64,000 nt of DNA from Nitrospirota bacterium (GCA_040755395.1 JBFMAX010000017.1:1-64000), one strand, 5' to 3'. Shown: positions 38,298-47,428, counted from the stretch's first letter. The notes: generated from the sequence alone by a model not told the origin. Program-made: numbers and translations.

Positions 38298-38671
38298 ACG
38301 ATCCAGTGAATGGTTACTTCGCAGCGGCTGAGACGATGCCGGTGTGGGATGAAGCGAAGGCGTTAGCCGGCGTTGACGGGGATCGAGAGTTGTTGATGGA
38401 ACTGGCGAGCGTGTTCATCACCCAGGCAGAGGCTGACTTGGAGACCTTGCGCCGCGCCTGGTTTCAACAGGATGCGGATGCCACCGCCAAGGCGGCACAC
38501 CGACTCAAAGGCGCGGTGCTCCAGTTCGCGGCCGCCAGGGCCCATGGGGCCTGCCGGCGGCTTGAAGAAGCGGCTCGCTGCGGGAACTTGTCCGCTGCGC
38601 ATTCCTTTTGGTCGGAGACGGAGGCGGAAGTGACCGCGCTGATCCGCGCATTAGTGGCGTTGCGACGCTGA
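38294..38671 (+). CDS. HPt phosphotransfer protein
   Basis: A 125-residue four-helix HPt domain. The phosphoacceptor is His69 in AAHRLKGAVLQF. It overlaps the hybrid kinase stop by ATGA. It likely carries phosphate from the kinase receivers to another receiver, most simply that of the PP2C phosphatase or the single-domain regulators in this window. Confidence 0.9.
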   Translation: MNDPVNGYFAAAETMPVWDEAKALAGVDGDRELLMELASVFITQAEADLETLRRAWFQQDADATAKAAHRLKGAVLQFAAARAHGACRRLEEAARCGNLSAAHSFWSETEAEVTALIRALVALRR

Positions 38672-38688
38672 AGGCAAGGAGGTGGACG

Positions 38689-39588
38689 ATGGAATGCAGG
38701 GGGAGGAGTGTGCTGGTGATGGCCTGCATTTCTTGTTCGGATACGCGCAGCTGCCTTCAAGAAGCGTCGCGCGATCTGGGTTTCTCAGTGGTGATCGCCT
38801 CCGACCCGTCGGTGGCGAAGGCCACCGCCGAGTTGACGGATCCGGATATCGTCGTTGCCGAGCTGACCCCAGCGAGTGTCGAAACCGAGTCGTGGATTCG
38901 AGAATGGCATGAGTGCCGTCCCGCTTGTCCGATTCTCGTCGTCGGGAGCCTAGCCGAAGAGAGGGCGGTCTTGGAGGTGCTCAAGGTGGGGGTGCTGGAG
39001 TATCTGACGTTGCCGGTAGACAGGGCGCAGTGGCGCAAGGCACTGGAGATGGCTAAACGCGCGTTACCGATCAGGATCATTGATCTTCCCGCCATGAGTC
39101 GAGTGGAATGCACGATCGTCTGCGAAGCGGATCCGTCGCTCATCGAGCCGACGGTGAGTTGGGTCATGCAGAACGGGACGGCCGCCGTCGCGCCAGGCCG
39201 GCGAACGCACTTGCGCGCGGCCTTGCAAGAACTGCTATTGAATGCCGTCGAACACGGGAGTCTGGAAATTCTGTACAAAGAAAAGCAAGAGGCGCTGAAT
39301 CGAGGAACGTATGAGGAGTTGATCGCAGCGAAACTCCGCGATCCGCGGATAGCCAAGCGACGGGTGACCGTGCGATGTCTGTATGACAAGGCGCAAGGTC
39401 TGATTCGATACCAGATTGCGGACGAAGGCAAGGGGTTTCACTGGAAGAGCTTGCTTGGCCGTTCAACAGAGCCGTGCGAAGCCCGGGAGGCCAACGGACG
39501 AGGGCTTTTTCTTGTCCGGTCGTTTTTCCCCGATGTCGCCTACAACGAGCGCGGGAACGAAGTGACACTGACGATTCCGATGTCGTAA
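38689..39588 (+). CDS. Degenerate receiver fused to RsbW-like ATPase
   Basis: A 299-residue protein. Residues ~8-125 fold like a receiver but lack the acidic pair and have IVVAELTP where the phospho-Asp region should be, so it is probably not phosphorylated. Residues ~150-299 are a GHKL ATPase of the RsbW/SpoIIAB type: LRAALQELLLNAVEHGSLE (N box), IADEGKGF and GRGLFLVRSFF. ATG 38689 follows AAGGAGG. It would be the kinase and binding partner of the STAS protein at the head of the operon. No sigma factor is encoded nearby, so the final target is open. Confidence 0.83.
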   Translation: MECRGRSVLVMACISCSDTRSCLQEASRDLGFSVVIASDPSVAKATAELTDPDIVVAELTPASVETESWIREWHECRPACPILVVGSLAEERAVLEVLKVGVLEYLTLPVDRAQWRKALEMAKRALPIRIIDLPAMSRVECTIVCEADPSLIEPTVSWVMQNGTAAVAPGRRTHLRAALQELLLNAVEHGSLEILYKEKQEALNRGTYEELIAAKLRDPRIAKRRVTVRCLYDKAQGLIRYQIADEGKGFHWKSLLGRSTEPCEAREANGRGLFLVRSFFPDVAYNERGNEVTLTIPMS

Positions 39589-39835
39589 GGACCAGCATGG
39601 GACCAAACACCGGCGTTCGTTTGCCGATTGAGCAGCTCCCCGGCCGCCCGGTCCGCTGGCTGAACCCTGCCGCTACATCACCCGTAGATACTCGTACTTC
39701 GATCGTGGCGCTATGCCGCCTGCCCCAAACTGGCTCTTTTTCTGTCCCTTTGCCATGCCGGGCCGAAGGGTCGGATTGCCAAATGACGCAATGCGCTGTC
39801 TCGGGGTGAGATTGTCAATGACTCACAACGGAACC
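39589..39835. other. Gap without a recognised gene
   Basis: No convincing gene, hairpin with T-run or repeat is seen in this stretch between the RsbW-like gene and the promoter of the small lipoprotein. Short ORFs here lack ribosome sites. Confidence 0.5.
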
Positions 39836-39864
39836 TTGACGGCGGCCGGGCGGGCGAGTATGCT
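39836..39864 (+). promoter_or_regulatory. Sigma-70-type promoter for the small lipoprotein
   Basis: TTGACG (39836-39841) and TATGCT (39859-39864) are separated by exactly 17 bases and stand 39 bases before the lipoprotein ATG. The -35 box matches 5 of 6 and the -10 box 4 of 6 consensus bases. The -10 box lies in a small hairpin (GCGAG, TAT, GCTCGC). Confidence 0.5.
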
Positions 39865-39902
39865 CGCAGCCCGGTATGATCGATCCCACGGTCCGCAGAG
39901 CG

Positions 39903-40139
39903 ATGAGTCCATTTCTCACGATCGTCATCGGTCTCGTCATACTCGTCTCGGTCGCCTGCGGCTCGGCGGAGTGGGTTCATCCCAACAAACCGAAGGACGC
40001 CTTTGCCCAGGACTACAACAAGTGCGAAGGCGACGCCCTCCGCGATCCCAAGCTCCAGCAGGGAATTCGTCTGATGCTCCTCGAAGCCACCGAGCGGTGC
40101 CTCCGCAAGATGGGCTGGCAGTTGGTGGAGAAAGAATAA
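39903..40139 (+). CDS. Small lipoprotein
   Basis: A 78-residue protein. The signal peptide MSPFLTIVIGLVILVSVAC ends in a lipobox, with the lipidated Cys at residue 19. The mature part is short and charged (WVHPNKPKDAFAQDYNKCEG). Two further Cys residues could form a disulfide. Its function is unknown. It has its own promoter candidate. Confidence 0.75.
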   Translation: MSPFLTIVIGLVILVSVACGSAEWVHPNKPKDAFAQDYNKCEGDALRDPKLQQGIRLMLLEATERCLRKMGWQLVEKE

Positions 40140-40275
40140 CGCCGGCGGTCAGCTTGCTCCGCTGCGCTTTCCTCACGTTATTCTCCCCGGGTAAGGCCTC
40201 ATCCCATCCCCCAAGGCGATCAACCAGTCGATGCGAGGCGAAGTTCTGTGAACCGCGGTCGGCACCGGTCCGAGA

Positions 40276-40304
40276 GTTAACATGTTTGTAACACTGCCGT
40301 TATC
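40276..40304 (+). promoter_or_regulatory. PhoB-box-like site before pstS
   Basis: Three 7-base units, GTTAACA at 40276, TGTAACA at 40287 and CGTTATC at 40298, repeat with an exact 11-base period (7 bases plus 4-base spacers). This is the geometry of tandem PhoB half-sites. It lies 104 bases before the PstS-like gene. The rest of the 268-base gap 40140-40407 holds no gene. Confidence 0.65.
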
Positions 40305-40407
40305 TGCATGAAACCCACTCCTGGCAAATGATGATGCAGACAGATGCTTTCGGATCCCGCGCAACAGGGAGCAGGGTCCGCCATTAACGACACTCCAGGA
40401 GGTTGCG

Positions 40408-41523
40408 ATGTCACAGTTCAGGTCACCTGACCCTCTCCGACGTAAGGTCTTCAGCCGTCTTGCTCTTGCTACGGCGGTTCTGGGTGCGACAGCCTGGCTG
40501 TGTGAGCCGACCTGGGGTCAGGAGAGACTGGTCGTTGCCGCAGCGATCGAGCCTTATGTCCCATCGGCCGAACTCTCGGGCCGGCTGACGATCGCCGGGT
40601 CCGATACCATGCAGCCGTTGTTGAGCCGGCTGGCGGCCGAATTTATGCGCCGGCATCCTGACGTAAAAATCGGCGTGGAGGGAGGCGGGTCCAAAGCGGC
40701 ACTGACGGAATTCGTGGTCGGTTACTCGCTCCAGGGCCGCGGCGACAAGGCGAGAGACGGGGGGCATCAAGGCGCGTCCAAGGCGTCGCTCTTGGCGACT
40801 TCGCGTGCGCTCACCCCCGAGGAAATTCGCCGGTTCACGTCCAAGTACGGCTATGAGCCGCTGGCTATTCCGATCGCGATGGACGCGGTGGCCATCTTCG
40901 TGAACAAGGAGAATCCGATTCAGGGGCTGACCCTGGCGCAGGTGGACGCCATCTTCAGCAGCGCTCGTCGACGCGGTTATCCCTCGGAAATTGCCGCCTG
41001 GGGAGATCTCGGGCTGAAAGGCGGTTGGGAACGCCAGCCGATCCGGCTCTATGGACGCAACGAACGCTCCGCGACACGCGAGTTTTTCATGCACGCAGCT
41101 CTCGGAGATGCCGAGATCAAATCCGAGATACGAGTGCAGCCCGGTACGGCCTCGCTCATACTGGCCCTGGCGAAAGACCCTCTCGGGATCGGCTATGCCG
41201 GGATGGGCTATCCCTCGTCAATGGTCCGAATCGTCCCTCTGGCGGAGGAAGATGGGAAGCCGTTTGTCGAACCGACTGTCGAGTCGATCGCAGACGGCCG
41301 GTATCCACTCAGCCGGTTCCTCTATCTTTACGTGAACAAGGCGCCTGACGCGAAGTTCGATCCCGTCACACAGGAGTTTTTGAAGTTCATCAACAGTCGT
41401 GACGGCCAGGACGTGGTGCTCCGGGCCAGGTTTTTCCCTCTGACCAGCAGCCAGGTCGAGAAGAATCTGGCCTTGCTCGTCGGGAGCCCAGTCACCGCCA
41501 CGCTTCCACGCTCCGCCCAGTGA
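40408..41523 (+). CDS. pstS: PstS-like phosphate-binding protein
   Basis: A 371-residue periplasmic substrate-binding protein. A Tat/Sec-like leader (RRKVFSRLALATAVLGATAW) precedes the mature start. Phosphate-family motifs are LTIAGSDTMQPLLSRLA, EGGGSKAAL and GRNERSATREFF. The PstSCAB permease genes are not adjacent. Lone pstS-like genes can have roles in phosphate sensing, or the permease is elsewhere. It lies downstream of a PhoB-box-like site and upstream of a phosphate-type porin on the other strand. Confidence 0.85.
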   Translation: MSQFRSPDPLRRKVFSRLALATAVLGATAWLCEPTWGQERLVVAAAIEPYVPSAELSGRLTIAGSDTMQPLLSRLAAEFMRRHPDVKIGVEGGGSKAALTEFVVGYSLQGRGDKARDGGHQGASKASLLATSRALTPEEIRRFTSKYGYEPLAIPIAMDAVAIFVNKENPIQGLTLAQVDAIFSSARRRGYPSEIAAWGDLGLKGGWERQPIRLYGRNERSATREFFMHAALGDAEIKSEIRVQPGTASLILALAKDPLGIGYAGMGYPSSMVRIVPLAEEDGKPFVEPTVESIADGRYPLSRFLYLYVNKAPDAKFDPVTQEFLKFINSRDGQDVVLRARFFPLTSSQVEKNLALLVGSPVTATLPRSAQ

Positions 41524-41676
41524 CGCGGATTCACGCCGTGCTCTCTTTTTTTCATGCGCTTCTGGTATATAAAGACTGGGCGAGAGGCTCGGGGCGAGGG
41601 GAAGAGCACCGGGTGTCATTTCCGCCTCTCGCCTAGGGCCTCAAGCCTTGCGCCTATTTTCAAGGAAAGCGTTTCC

Positions 41677-42372
41677 ATGCCTCGGATTGGCAGAGTTTCC
41701 GCGATCAGCGCGTTGCTTCTCTCGGTGGAGATCGGTTGCAACAGCCTCCCGCCGCCTCGTCCCGTCTACCAGGATCAATTGACTTCCATCCAGTTGCGGG
41801 TCGATGCGCAAGCCGGAGGCGGCCATACCCATCCGGCTTCGATTTCACCTGAACGAATGGCGGGAATTCTGGCCGGCATCAGGGTCCAGAAGCTTCAGGA
41901 CCCGGTGTTTCGTTTGGTCACGGGAGAAAAGCCCCTTGGACCGGCGTTCAGCGCGGAGGAGATTCGGGTGATCGCTCCGCAGCTCAGCCGAGCGCTGGCC
42001 CTGGCCACGCCCCGAGAGATGGCAACCTTCTATCGGCGCTTTTCCAATGCGAACGTCGGGCTGGCCGTCACGTCCGGCGGATTATTCGTCCGCGACGGTC
42101 GCCTGTATCTCGTCCTTGCAAACCACCGCGCCCTTCCTTCCGATTTGATGAGACAGGTCAACCCGGCTTATGAGATGGATCCAGTAGATGCGCCGCTCTT
42201 GGCTCTGAGAGCCGGTGACTTCAAACTCTCGTTCTCGCCTCCGGAAGCGGAAGTTCATCTTCCTGACGGACAGCGTGGGTGGAACTATCCCGACCCAGCT
42301 AAAGTCCTTGTGGTGGATCTCTTCCTTGCCCAGAAGCGCCCGGAGCTACCAGCACATCCACGACAGCCTTAG
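41677..42372 (+). CDS. Putative lipoprotein of unknown function
   Basis: A 231-residue protein with a short leader and a lipobox-like LLLSVEIGC (Cys near residue 20). The mature part starts NSLPPPRPVYQDQLTSIQLR. AAGGAAAG precedes ATG 41677; the in-frame start at 41554 is upstream of any ribosome site. No family is recognised. Position between pstS and the porin suggests envelope function under phosphate control. Confidence 0.7.
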   Translation: MPRIGRVSAISALLLSVEIGCNSLPPPRPVYQDQLTSIQLRVDAQAGGGHTHPASISPERMAGILAGIRVQKLQDPVFRLVTGEKPLGPAFSAEEIRVIAPQLSRALALATPREMATFYRRFSNANVGLAVTSGGLFVRDGRLYLVLANHRALPSDLMRQVNPAYEMDPVDAPLLALRAGDFKLSFSPPEAEVHLPDGQRGWNYPDPAKVLVVDLFLAQKRPELPAHPRQP

Positions 42373-42424
42373 CCTCGCCGTATCACGTTGTATCCATGAG
42401 GGCGACAAGTCGGGACAACATGCA

Positions 42425-43915
42425 TCAATTCCAGAACCACTGCGCCTGGATTCGGAAGAGGTTCCCAGCGAATTCGACTTGGGGCGCGTTATTCGGGAGA
42501 TCCACATTTGGGCGGATCAGGGAGGAATGCAGACCTTCCTTGTACATCCATTCCGCGACGAACCGCCAATGGGTATCCGGCTCCCAGACGAGCCCCACGT
42601 TGATCGTCTTGGACCGGCCGTCAACCCCGTTGATTGATTTGATCCCGCCGTAGTATTCGCCCCAGCGGAAGTAACCGGTCAGCAATCCCACATCCGAATA
42701 TCGCCACGTATAGTACGGTTGCACATAGCCGCCATAGAGGTGAGCTTCGCGGATGAAGCCCTGCGCGTCGCGCTTCGGTCCGCGCCCGAGTGTGTATTCC
42801 GCCAGCAACCCCCAAGGTTGTGGCGGCGTCCACACATACCAGGTGAGCCGTTCGTCGCGCACCTGACAACCAGTCGATTTGCCGTCCCGCACGTGTGAGG
42901 AGATCGGGCAGCGCGCCACCTTGCCGGGGTCCACCACAAACTGTCCGCGGTAGGCGAACATGCCGGCCTCCAGGAGCCGACCATCGGGCAACTCGAACGG
43001 ATGAGCGAGACGAATCCCGACATGCTTGTCGTCATTCAACTCCGGCTTATTGCGTGTCTGACCGTTCCAGACCATGATGCCGAAATCGCCGTAGTCGCCG
43101 GGGCCGTTGTGGTAGGTGGCCAGTTGCGCATATCGCTGCTGGGCGATCTTGGGGCTCCAGTAATAGGCGATTCCCAGATCGCGCTCGCCCGGCGCGCCGC
43201 TCTGGATGGACTCGTGCCGGTCCAGCTCCTGCCGGTTGCTGCTCGACCGATAGGTATCAAAGGCGTTCGGGGTCCGATGCTGGCCGAAGCGGATCCGATG
43301 CTCCTTGTCCTTGGTGATGAAAAAATCCGCAAAGGCGTCGACGATCTCTTTGTTAAAAAGATTCTGTTGATCGCCTTCGAATGCGGGCTGGAAGTAGAAG
43401 GCGAGGCGTTCCGAAATCTGCCCCTGGAAGACCAGGCGGATCCGCCGGATGTAAAACGTGTTCGAATCGCGCGTGGCCAGTTTGTCGCCCAACGGAATAT
43501 CCATCATCGGATTGTCGAGCAAGGCGTAGCGATTCTGGATGTACCCGTTGATCCGGATCCGCTCGTACCATCGGGGACTGCTGATCATCCCCATTTCCGC
43601 GCTCGTCTCCTCGGCCTTTTTTTCCTCTTGCGCCTTGATCCTGATCCAGTCGTCCATCGTAATGAGGCCTTTTTCCAACAGGATGTCTTCAAGCGGCGTG
43701 GGCTCCGTCTCCTTGAGATAGGTCCCGGCCTGGGCAGGACGATCCGCCACCGGAACCGGTCCGATCGGTTGGGATGGCGACCGGAGTCCGCCATCTCTAG
43801 GGACGTCTTTGCCGGGCTCAGTGGGTTCGGCCCAAATCGGTTGGACCGAAAGCCAAAGGAGCGTCACAAGCATGATCTGTCCGCCCCGCTTCATTGAGCT
43901 TATTGGGAAGGCCAT
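42425..43915 (-). CDS. Phosphate-selective porin (OprP/OprO family)
   Basis: A 496-residue outer-membrane barrel. The signal peptide ends IWAEP. A charged N-terminal region with LLEKGLITMDDWIRIKAQEE, as in many members of the family, is followed by barrel strands (RIRINGYIQNRYALLD, FYIRRIRLVFQGQISERLAF, HRIRFGQHRTPNAFDT) and ends in the aromatic RIQAQWFWN. Family porins pass phosphate or polyphosphate. ATG 43915 follows CAGGAGGAGG. A PhoB-box-like site lies 104 bases upstream. It is convergent with the preceding lipoprotein gene. Confidence 0.85.
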   Translation of the reverse strand: MAFPISSMKRGGQIMLVTLLWLSVQPIWAEPTEPGKDVPRDGGLRSPSQPIGPVPVADRPAQAGTYLKETEPTPLEDILLEKGLITMDDWIRIKAQEEKKAEETSAEMGMISSPRWYERIRINGYIQNRYALLDNPMMDIPLGDKLATRDSNTFYIRRIRLVFQGQISERLAFYFQPAFEGDQQNLFNKEIVDAFADFFITKDKEHRIRFGQHRTPNAFDTYRSSSNRQELDRHESIQSGAPGERDLGIAYYWSPKIAQQRYAQLATYHNGPGDYGDFGIMVWNGQTRNKPELNDDKHVGIRLAHPFELPDGRLLEAGMFAYRGQFVVDPGKVARCPISSHVRDGKSTGCQVRDERLTWYVWTPPQPWGLLAEYTLGRGPKRDAQGFIREAHLYGGYVQPYYTWRYSDVGLLTGYFRWGEYYGGIKSINGVDGRSKTINVGLVWEPDTHWRFVAEWMYKEGLHSSLIRPNVDLPNNAPQVEFAGNLFRIQAQWFWN

Positions 43916-44018
43916 TCCTCCTCCTCCTGTCTTGTAATTTCTGCCAATCAAGCACTACGCGGCCGATAGCGGCAGTGCATCGCCGGAGGAGGAGATTAGA
44001 AGCGGAAGGTATCGCGGA

Positions 44019-44047
44019 AGTAACAGAGGTGTTACAACTGCGTTAAT
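44019..44047 (-). promoter_or_regulatory. PhoB-box-like site before the porin gene
   Basis: Read toward the porin, the units are ATTAACG, TGTAACA and TGTTACT at an exact 11-base period (plus-strand unit starts 44019, 44030, 44041). The order and wording of the units match the site before pstS. The distance to the porin ATG (104 bases) is also the same as in the pstS site. Confidence 0.65.
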
Positions 44048-44140
44048 TCAGAGGCGAGCGGGACGCTCGTACCCGGTGAAATGTGACAGGAGTGTGGGGA
44101 GGCAAACAGGATAGGACACGACCTCACACACTCGCCTCGT

Positions 44141-45091
44141 CTATTCGATGCGGGAAAAGAGAACGGAACTGGCTCCGGTCGCTTCGTCCCGCCGTAGCAC
44201 AATGTACACGGCCTTGTTCACCTCATTGACCGTAATGCCGATCCGGGCGGAGAAGATGTTGGTTTTCACGTCGTAGGCTTGCAAGAGTCGCAGTTCCTTG
44301 GCGATGGGTTCGAAGTTGCTGATCTGGTCGAGGTCCTGGACGGTGCGATAGGGACGACCTTGGACGATCTCGCCAGCCATCGCCGGGGTGATTCGGGGAT
44401 CAAGAGCCTGGATGACGATCGGATCGGCGGTATTCAGGTTCACGCGTCCCTCGGCGCCGTTTCGTGGGTGGACGGTGACATAGGGTTCCAGCCGTTGCAC
44501 GACCTCCTTCGTCACCCCTTTAATAAGGTAAAGCTCGGACAGGGTCTGCAAGGGAGCGTTGGCGGCCATGTAGGGTGGCCGGAGCGTTTGATAGTAGGCG
44601 CTCTCGGCGCCGCTGGCTTCCGGCACGTCGTCTGCATCCACCCAGTCCGCAATCGCCTCGGCCAGGTCGGGGCGTACCTGAAGCAACTCGAACAGCCGTT
44701 TCAGCCGCTTGAGCTTGCTTTCGCGTTGCTTGGGATCCTGGACGTTCGCTAGCTCATTCAGGTTGAGCTTGCCGGTTTCGTCCTCGATTCGGGCGGACAG
44801 CGCTCCGTCGCCCAGTTGGTACCCGGCGATCGGCAGCGCCCAGACATCCGTCAGGGCGTCGAACCGCTGGTTCGTGAGCTTCTGAATCCTGTGGTCCTGC
44901 AACAGCACCGCCCGCGCGGCCTGGACGCCGGCTCGGGTCAGCGCGTTGACCTTGACGTTGTCTCGGAAGGCCGCCGCATCGCGATATTCCCGGCGGGCCT
45001 CGGCGTCGAACTCCAGGATAAGCGCGACGAGCAGGGTCAGGATGAGCAGCGCCAGGATCAGGGCGACGCCCCGTTCATCGCGGCCTATCAT
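44141..45091 (-). CDS. gspK: Type II secretion minor pseudopilin GspK
   Basis: A 316-residue GspK, the large minor pseudopilin that caps the T2SS pseudopilus tip with GspI/J. A short basic leader is followed by the class III cleavage site and helix: RGVALILALLILTLLVALI. The helix-hairpin-helix-like segment (NLNELANVQDP, GRVNLNTADPIVIQAL) is typical. ATG 45091 overlaps the gspM end by 17 bases. It is the last gene of the operon, an unusual place for gspK. Confidence 0.9.
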   Translation of the reverse strand: MIGRDERGVALILALLILTLLVALILEFDAEARREYRDAAAFRDNVKVNALTRAGVQAARAVLLQDHRIQKLTNQRFDALTDVWALPIAGYQLGDGALSARIEDETGKLNLNELANVQDPKQRESKLKRLKRLFELLQVRPDLAEAIADWVDADDVPEASGAESAYYQTLRPPYMAANAPLQTLSELYLIKGVTKEVVQRLEPYVTVHPRNGAEGRVNLNTADPIVIQALDPRITPAMAGEIVQGRPYRTVQDLDQISNFEPIAKELRLLQAYDVKTNIFSARIGITVNEVNKAVYIVLRRDEATGASSVLFSRIE

Positions 45092-45626
45092 GGGAGACCA
45101 CGCGCAGGTTGGCGTCCCACAGAGACGGCGCATCATACTTCGGTTTGATCTGCAGGTGCCGGACTTGGACGTCATAGGGAGCTTGTTCCAACTCGACCAG
45201 CAACGCCAACAGGTCGGTGAGAGGCACCCCGTCCAATCTCACATCCACCGACGTTTCCTGATAGCTCTGTATCACCGCCGGAGGTTGCGGCTGCATGCCG
45301 ACGATCCGTTCGCGCACGCGCGCCTGCGCCGCCGCGTCTTCCACGAAGGCCACAAGGGAAAACTGCGCCTCGGGGGGCGGCAGCCGGTTTTCGAGCGTCG
45401 AGAGGCGCGCCCGCAGAGCGGCGTACTGGGCGCCGAGCGTCGCGAGCTCGCGAATCTCCCGTTGCTTTCGGCCGGCCTGCCGTTCCAGCACCTCCTGCCG
45501 CTCGAGCAACGGATCGACGACGCCGACGAACAACAGCGCAGCGGCGATCACGGCCGTGCCGATGCCGATCGTGAGCCGTTCGCGCGGGGAAAGAGCCTTC
45601 CAGCGTTGAGCCAAACCCTGCGTCAT
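45075..45626 (-). CDS. gspM: Type II secretion protein GspM
   Basis: A 183-residue inner-membrane protein. A cytoplasmic start (RWKALSPRERLTIGIGTAVI) runs into one membrane helix. A periplasmic coiled coil (LLERQEVLERQAGRKQREI) and a C-terminal ferredoxin-like fold (VDVRLDGVPLTDLLALLVEL) follow. It forms the GspL-GspM platform. It overlaps gspL by ATGA. A longer open frame reaching 47183 is only a shadow of gspL. Confidence 0.85.
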   Translation of the reverse strand: MTQGLAQRWKALSPRERLTIGIGTAVIAAALLFVGVVDPLLERQEVLERQAGRKQREIRELATLGAQYAALRARLSTLENRLPPPEAQFSLVAFVEDAAAQARVRERIVGMQPQPPAVIQSYQETSVDVRLDGVPLTDLLALLVELEQAPYDVQVRHLQIKPKYDAPSLWDANLRVVSHDRPR

Positions 45627-47197
45627 GGCGCCTGCACCTTGAACGCCAGTCGGAACACCACTTGTTTGGCCGACGCGCCGACCCGCGTGTCGCTGACGGC
45701 GACTTCCTGGAACGCCGGCGACGCGGCGAACGCCTGCTTGACCTTCTCCACCGCTTCGAAGGAATCCGTCTCGGCCTCCAGATGAACGGCGCCGTTTTCG
45801 ATGGTCAGTTCCCGCACAGCGAAGGGCAGGCCGCGGGGAATGTGTTTGACGACCTGGGCGAACACCGGCAGCGCCCGCGTCTGCGATCCGTCGACGATGC
45901 TCAACGCTTTCTTCACCCCCTCCAGTCGAGCGCGGGCCTGGTCCATCTCTTCGCCGGGCGCGGCTCCGCCGCCGAAATCCCGTTGAAACTGCGACTGCAG
46001 CGCAGCCTTCAGTTCCTTCACGCGGGCGTCTTTGAGCGAGACCCGCACGGAAAGATCGGCGAGCGCCAACAGGCAGAGCACAAGGACTCCGGCCGCCGCG
46101 AACCACACATCCCGGCGCGCGACGGCGGGTTTCGTCTCCGCCGACTCCGCGATCTGCTTCAGATCGAGCGCGACCGCCGACCGCGGGGCGCGGATCTTCC
46201 ACCGGGGCCGCACGAGCTTCGGATGAATCGCCAGTCCAAAGGCCACGGAGAACGCGCGCGGGCAGTCGGCGCCGAATCCCTGTCGGGGACCGACGGGAAC
46301 CAGTTCGAGTTGGCGGGCCAGGTATCCGTTGACCTCCCGGAGCTTCGAACCTCCGCCGGAGACCCAGCAGTGCGTGATCCGCGTCCGTGTCGTCGACTCG
46401 AACGCATGCAGGGTCATCCGGACGTCTTTCAGCAACGGATCCAGCCAGGGTTCCACCTGTGACGCGGCCATCCCCCGCTTCCGCCGCTCCGCTTCGGCGA
46501 ACGAGCAGGCGTACCGGGCGGCCAGGGCCTCGGTCAACCGGTCTCCGCCCCACGGGATCGTGCGCAGGAGCAGGGGCCGGCCCCGGTGAATCAGGCAGAG
46601 CGTGGATTTGGAGGCGCCGAGGTCGATGACGGCCAGATCTCCGGGGACGTCGGCGCCTTCCTGCTTGAGGAATTCCGTCACGGAGAACAGGGCCAAGCCG
46701 TCCACGTTGATGGCGGCGGGATCGAGATCCGCCTCGGCCAGAAACCTCATGTGATCCGCCACCGCGCTCTTGGGCGCCGCCGTGACGAGAACCTCGGAGG
46801 CGGCGCCGGCTGGTCGCGCGGTCTTGGTCGCTCCCGGCGGCAGCACGACGCTCCCGACCGCTACGTCTTCCAAGGGGAGGGGAATCAGGTTTTCGACTTC
46901 GAAAGGCACGACCTGGGCCAGTTTGCCGGCGTCCTGGAAGGGGAACGACAGGGTGCGGATGAAGATGTCGCGGCAGGGGATGGCTGTGACCAGGTCTCCG
47001 TGGTAGAGGCCGTTCTGCCAGAGGAATTTCCGGAGAAGAGAGGCCTTGCGGGCCGGCTCCAGCGCTTGCTCGTGCGCGTACGGCATCGGCTGGTGGAAGT
47101 AGTCCACCGACTCCCGGCCGCTGAGCGTCCGGCGGAATCGCACCGCTTTGATGGCGGTCCGCCCCAAGTCGAGTCCGATGCAATCAGCGACCATCAT
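45623..47197 (-). CDS. gspL: Type II secretion protein GspL (PilM/PilN-like)
   Basis: A 524-residue protein. The N-terminal actin-like domain (CIGLDLGRTAIKAVRF, AVIDLGASKSTLC) is of the GspL/PilM type and binds the GspE ATPase. The membrane helix near 370-388 (VWFAAAGVLVLCLLALADL) is followed by a periplasmic coiled coil and ferredoxin-like domain of the PilN type. It anchors the ATPase to the inner-membrane platform. Two tandem ATGs at 47192-47197 mark the start. Confidence 0.87.
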   Translation of the reverse strand: MMVADCIGLDLGRTAIKAVRFRRTLSGRESVDYFHQPMPYAHEQALEPARKASLLRKFLWQNGLYHGDLVTAIPCRDIFIRTLSFPFQDAGKLAQVVPFEVENLIPLPLEDVAVGSVVLPPGATKTARPAGAASEVLVTAAPKSAVADHMRFLAEADLDPAAINVDGLALFSVTEFLKQEGADVPGDLAVIDLGASKSTLCLIHRGRPLLLRTIPWGGDRLTEALAARYACSFAEAERRKRGMAASQVEPWLDPLLKDVRMTLHAFESTTRTRITHCWVSGGGSKLREVNGYLARQLELVPVGPRQGFGADCPRAFSVAFGLAIHPKLVRPRWKIRAPRSAVALDLKQIAESAETKPAVARRDVWFAAAGVLVLCLLALADLSVRVSLKDARVKELKAALQSQFQRDFGGGAAPGEEMDQARARLEGVKKALSIVDGSQTRALPVFAQVVKHIPRGLPFAVRELTIENGAVHLEAETDSFEAVEKVKQAFAASPAFQEVAVSDTRVGASAKQVVFRLAFKVQAP

Positions 47198-47220
47198 GAG
47201 ACCGTGATGCGTAATGGGCC

Positions 47221-47357
47221 GTCACCCCCACCCTCCCCTCCCCCTTCAAGGGGGAGGGTCTCGGGGAGGGGGTTTTCGAGGCACCCGTTGCTCTTCTCGT
47301 TGCAACGGGTGCAAGCAACGGGTCAAACAGGGTGAACCCGAGGCTCATGAAGACTGC
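47221..47357 (-). repeat. Composite dispersed repeat, copy A (with an 11-bp stem-loop)
   Basis: One end (47221-47249) is identical over 29 bases to 55437-55465 in inverted orientation. The other end (47329-47357, minus strand) carries CAGTCTTCATGAGCCT and TCACCCT, shared with 55375-55403. Between them, 47281-47291 and 47302-47312 form a perfect 11-bp stem with a 10-base loop. It fills the 231-base gap between gspL and gspN. Confidence 0.7.
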
Positions 47358-47428
47358 TTTTGTAAGAACGCCGAGCGCTCGCAATCACTCAATGACTCAC
47401 TGGCTTAATCGCTTTTTCCTCATAACTC

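Noticed and set aside
43001-43897. Plus-strand frame opposite the phosphate porin
   Set aside because: The minus-strand frame has a signal peptide, barrel strands and a ribosome site; this one has none of these.
45075-45626. A 702-residue open frame from 47183 that includes gspM at its end
   Set aside because: The part upstream of 45626 is Arg/Gly/Pro-rich shadow of gspL in another frame; only the end is real gspM, which has its own ATG overlapping the gspL stop.
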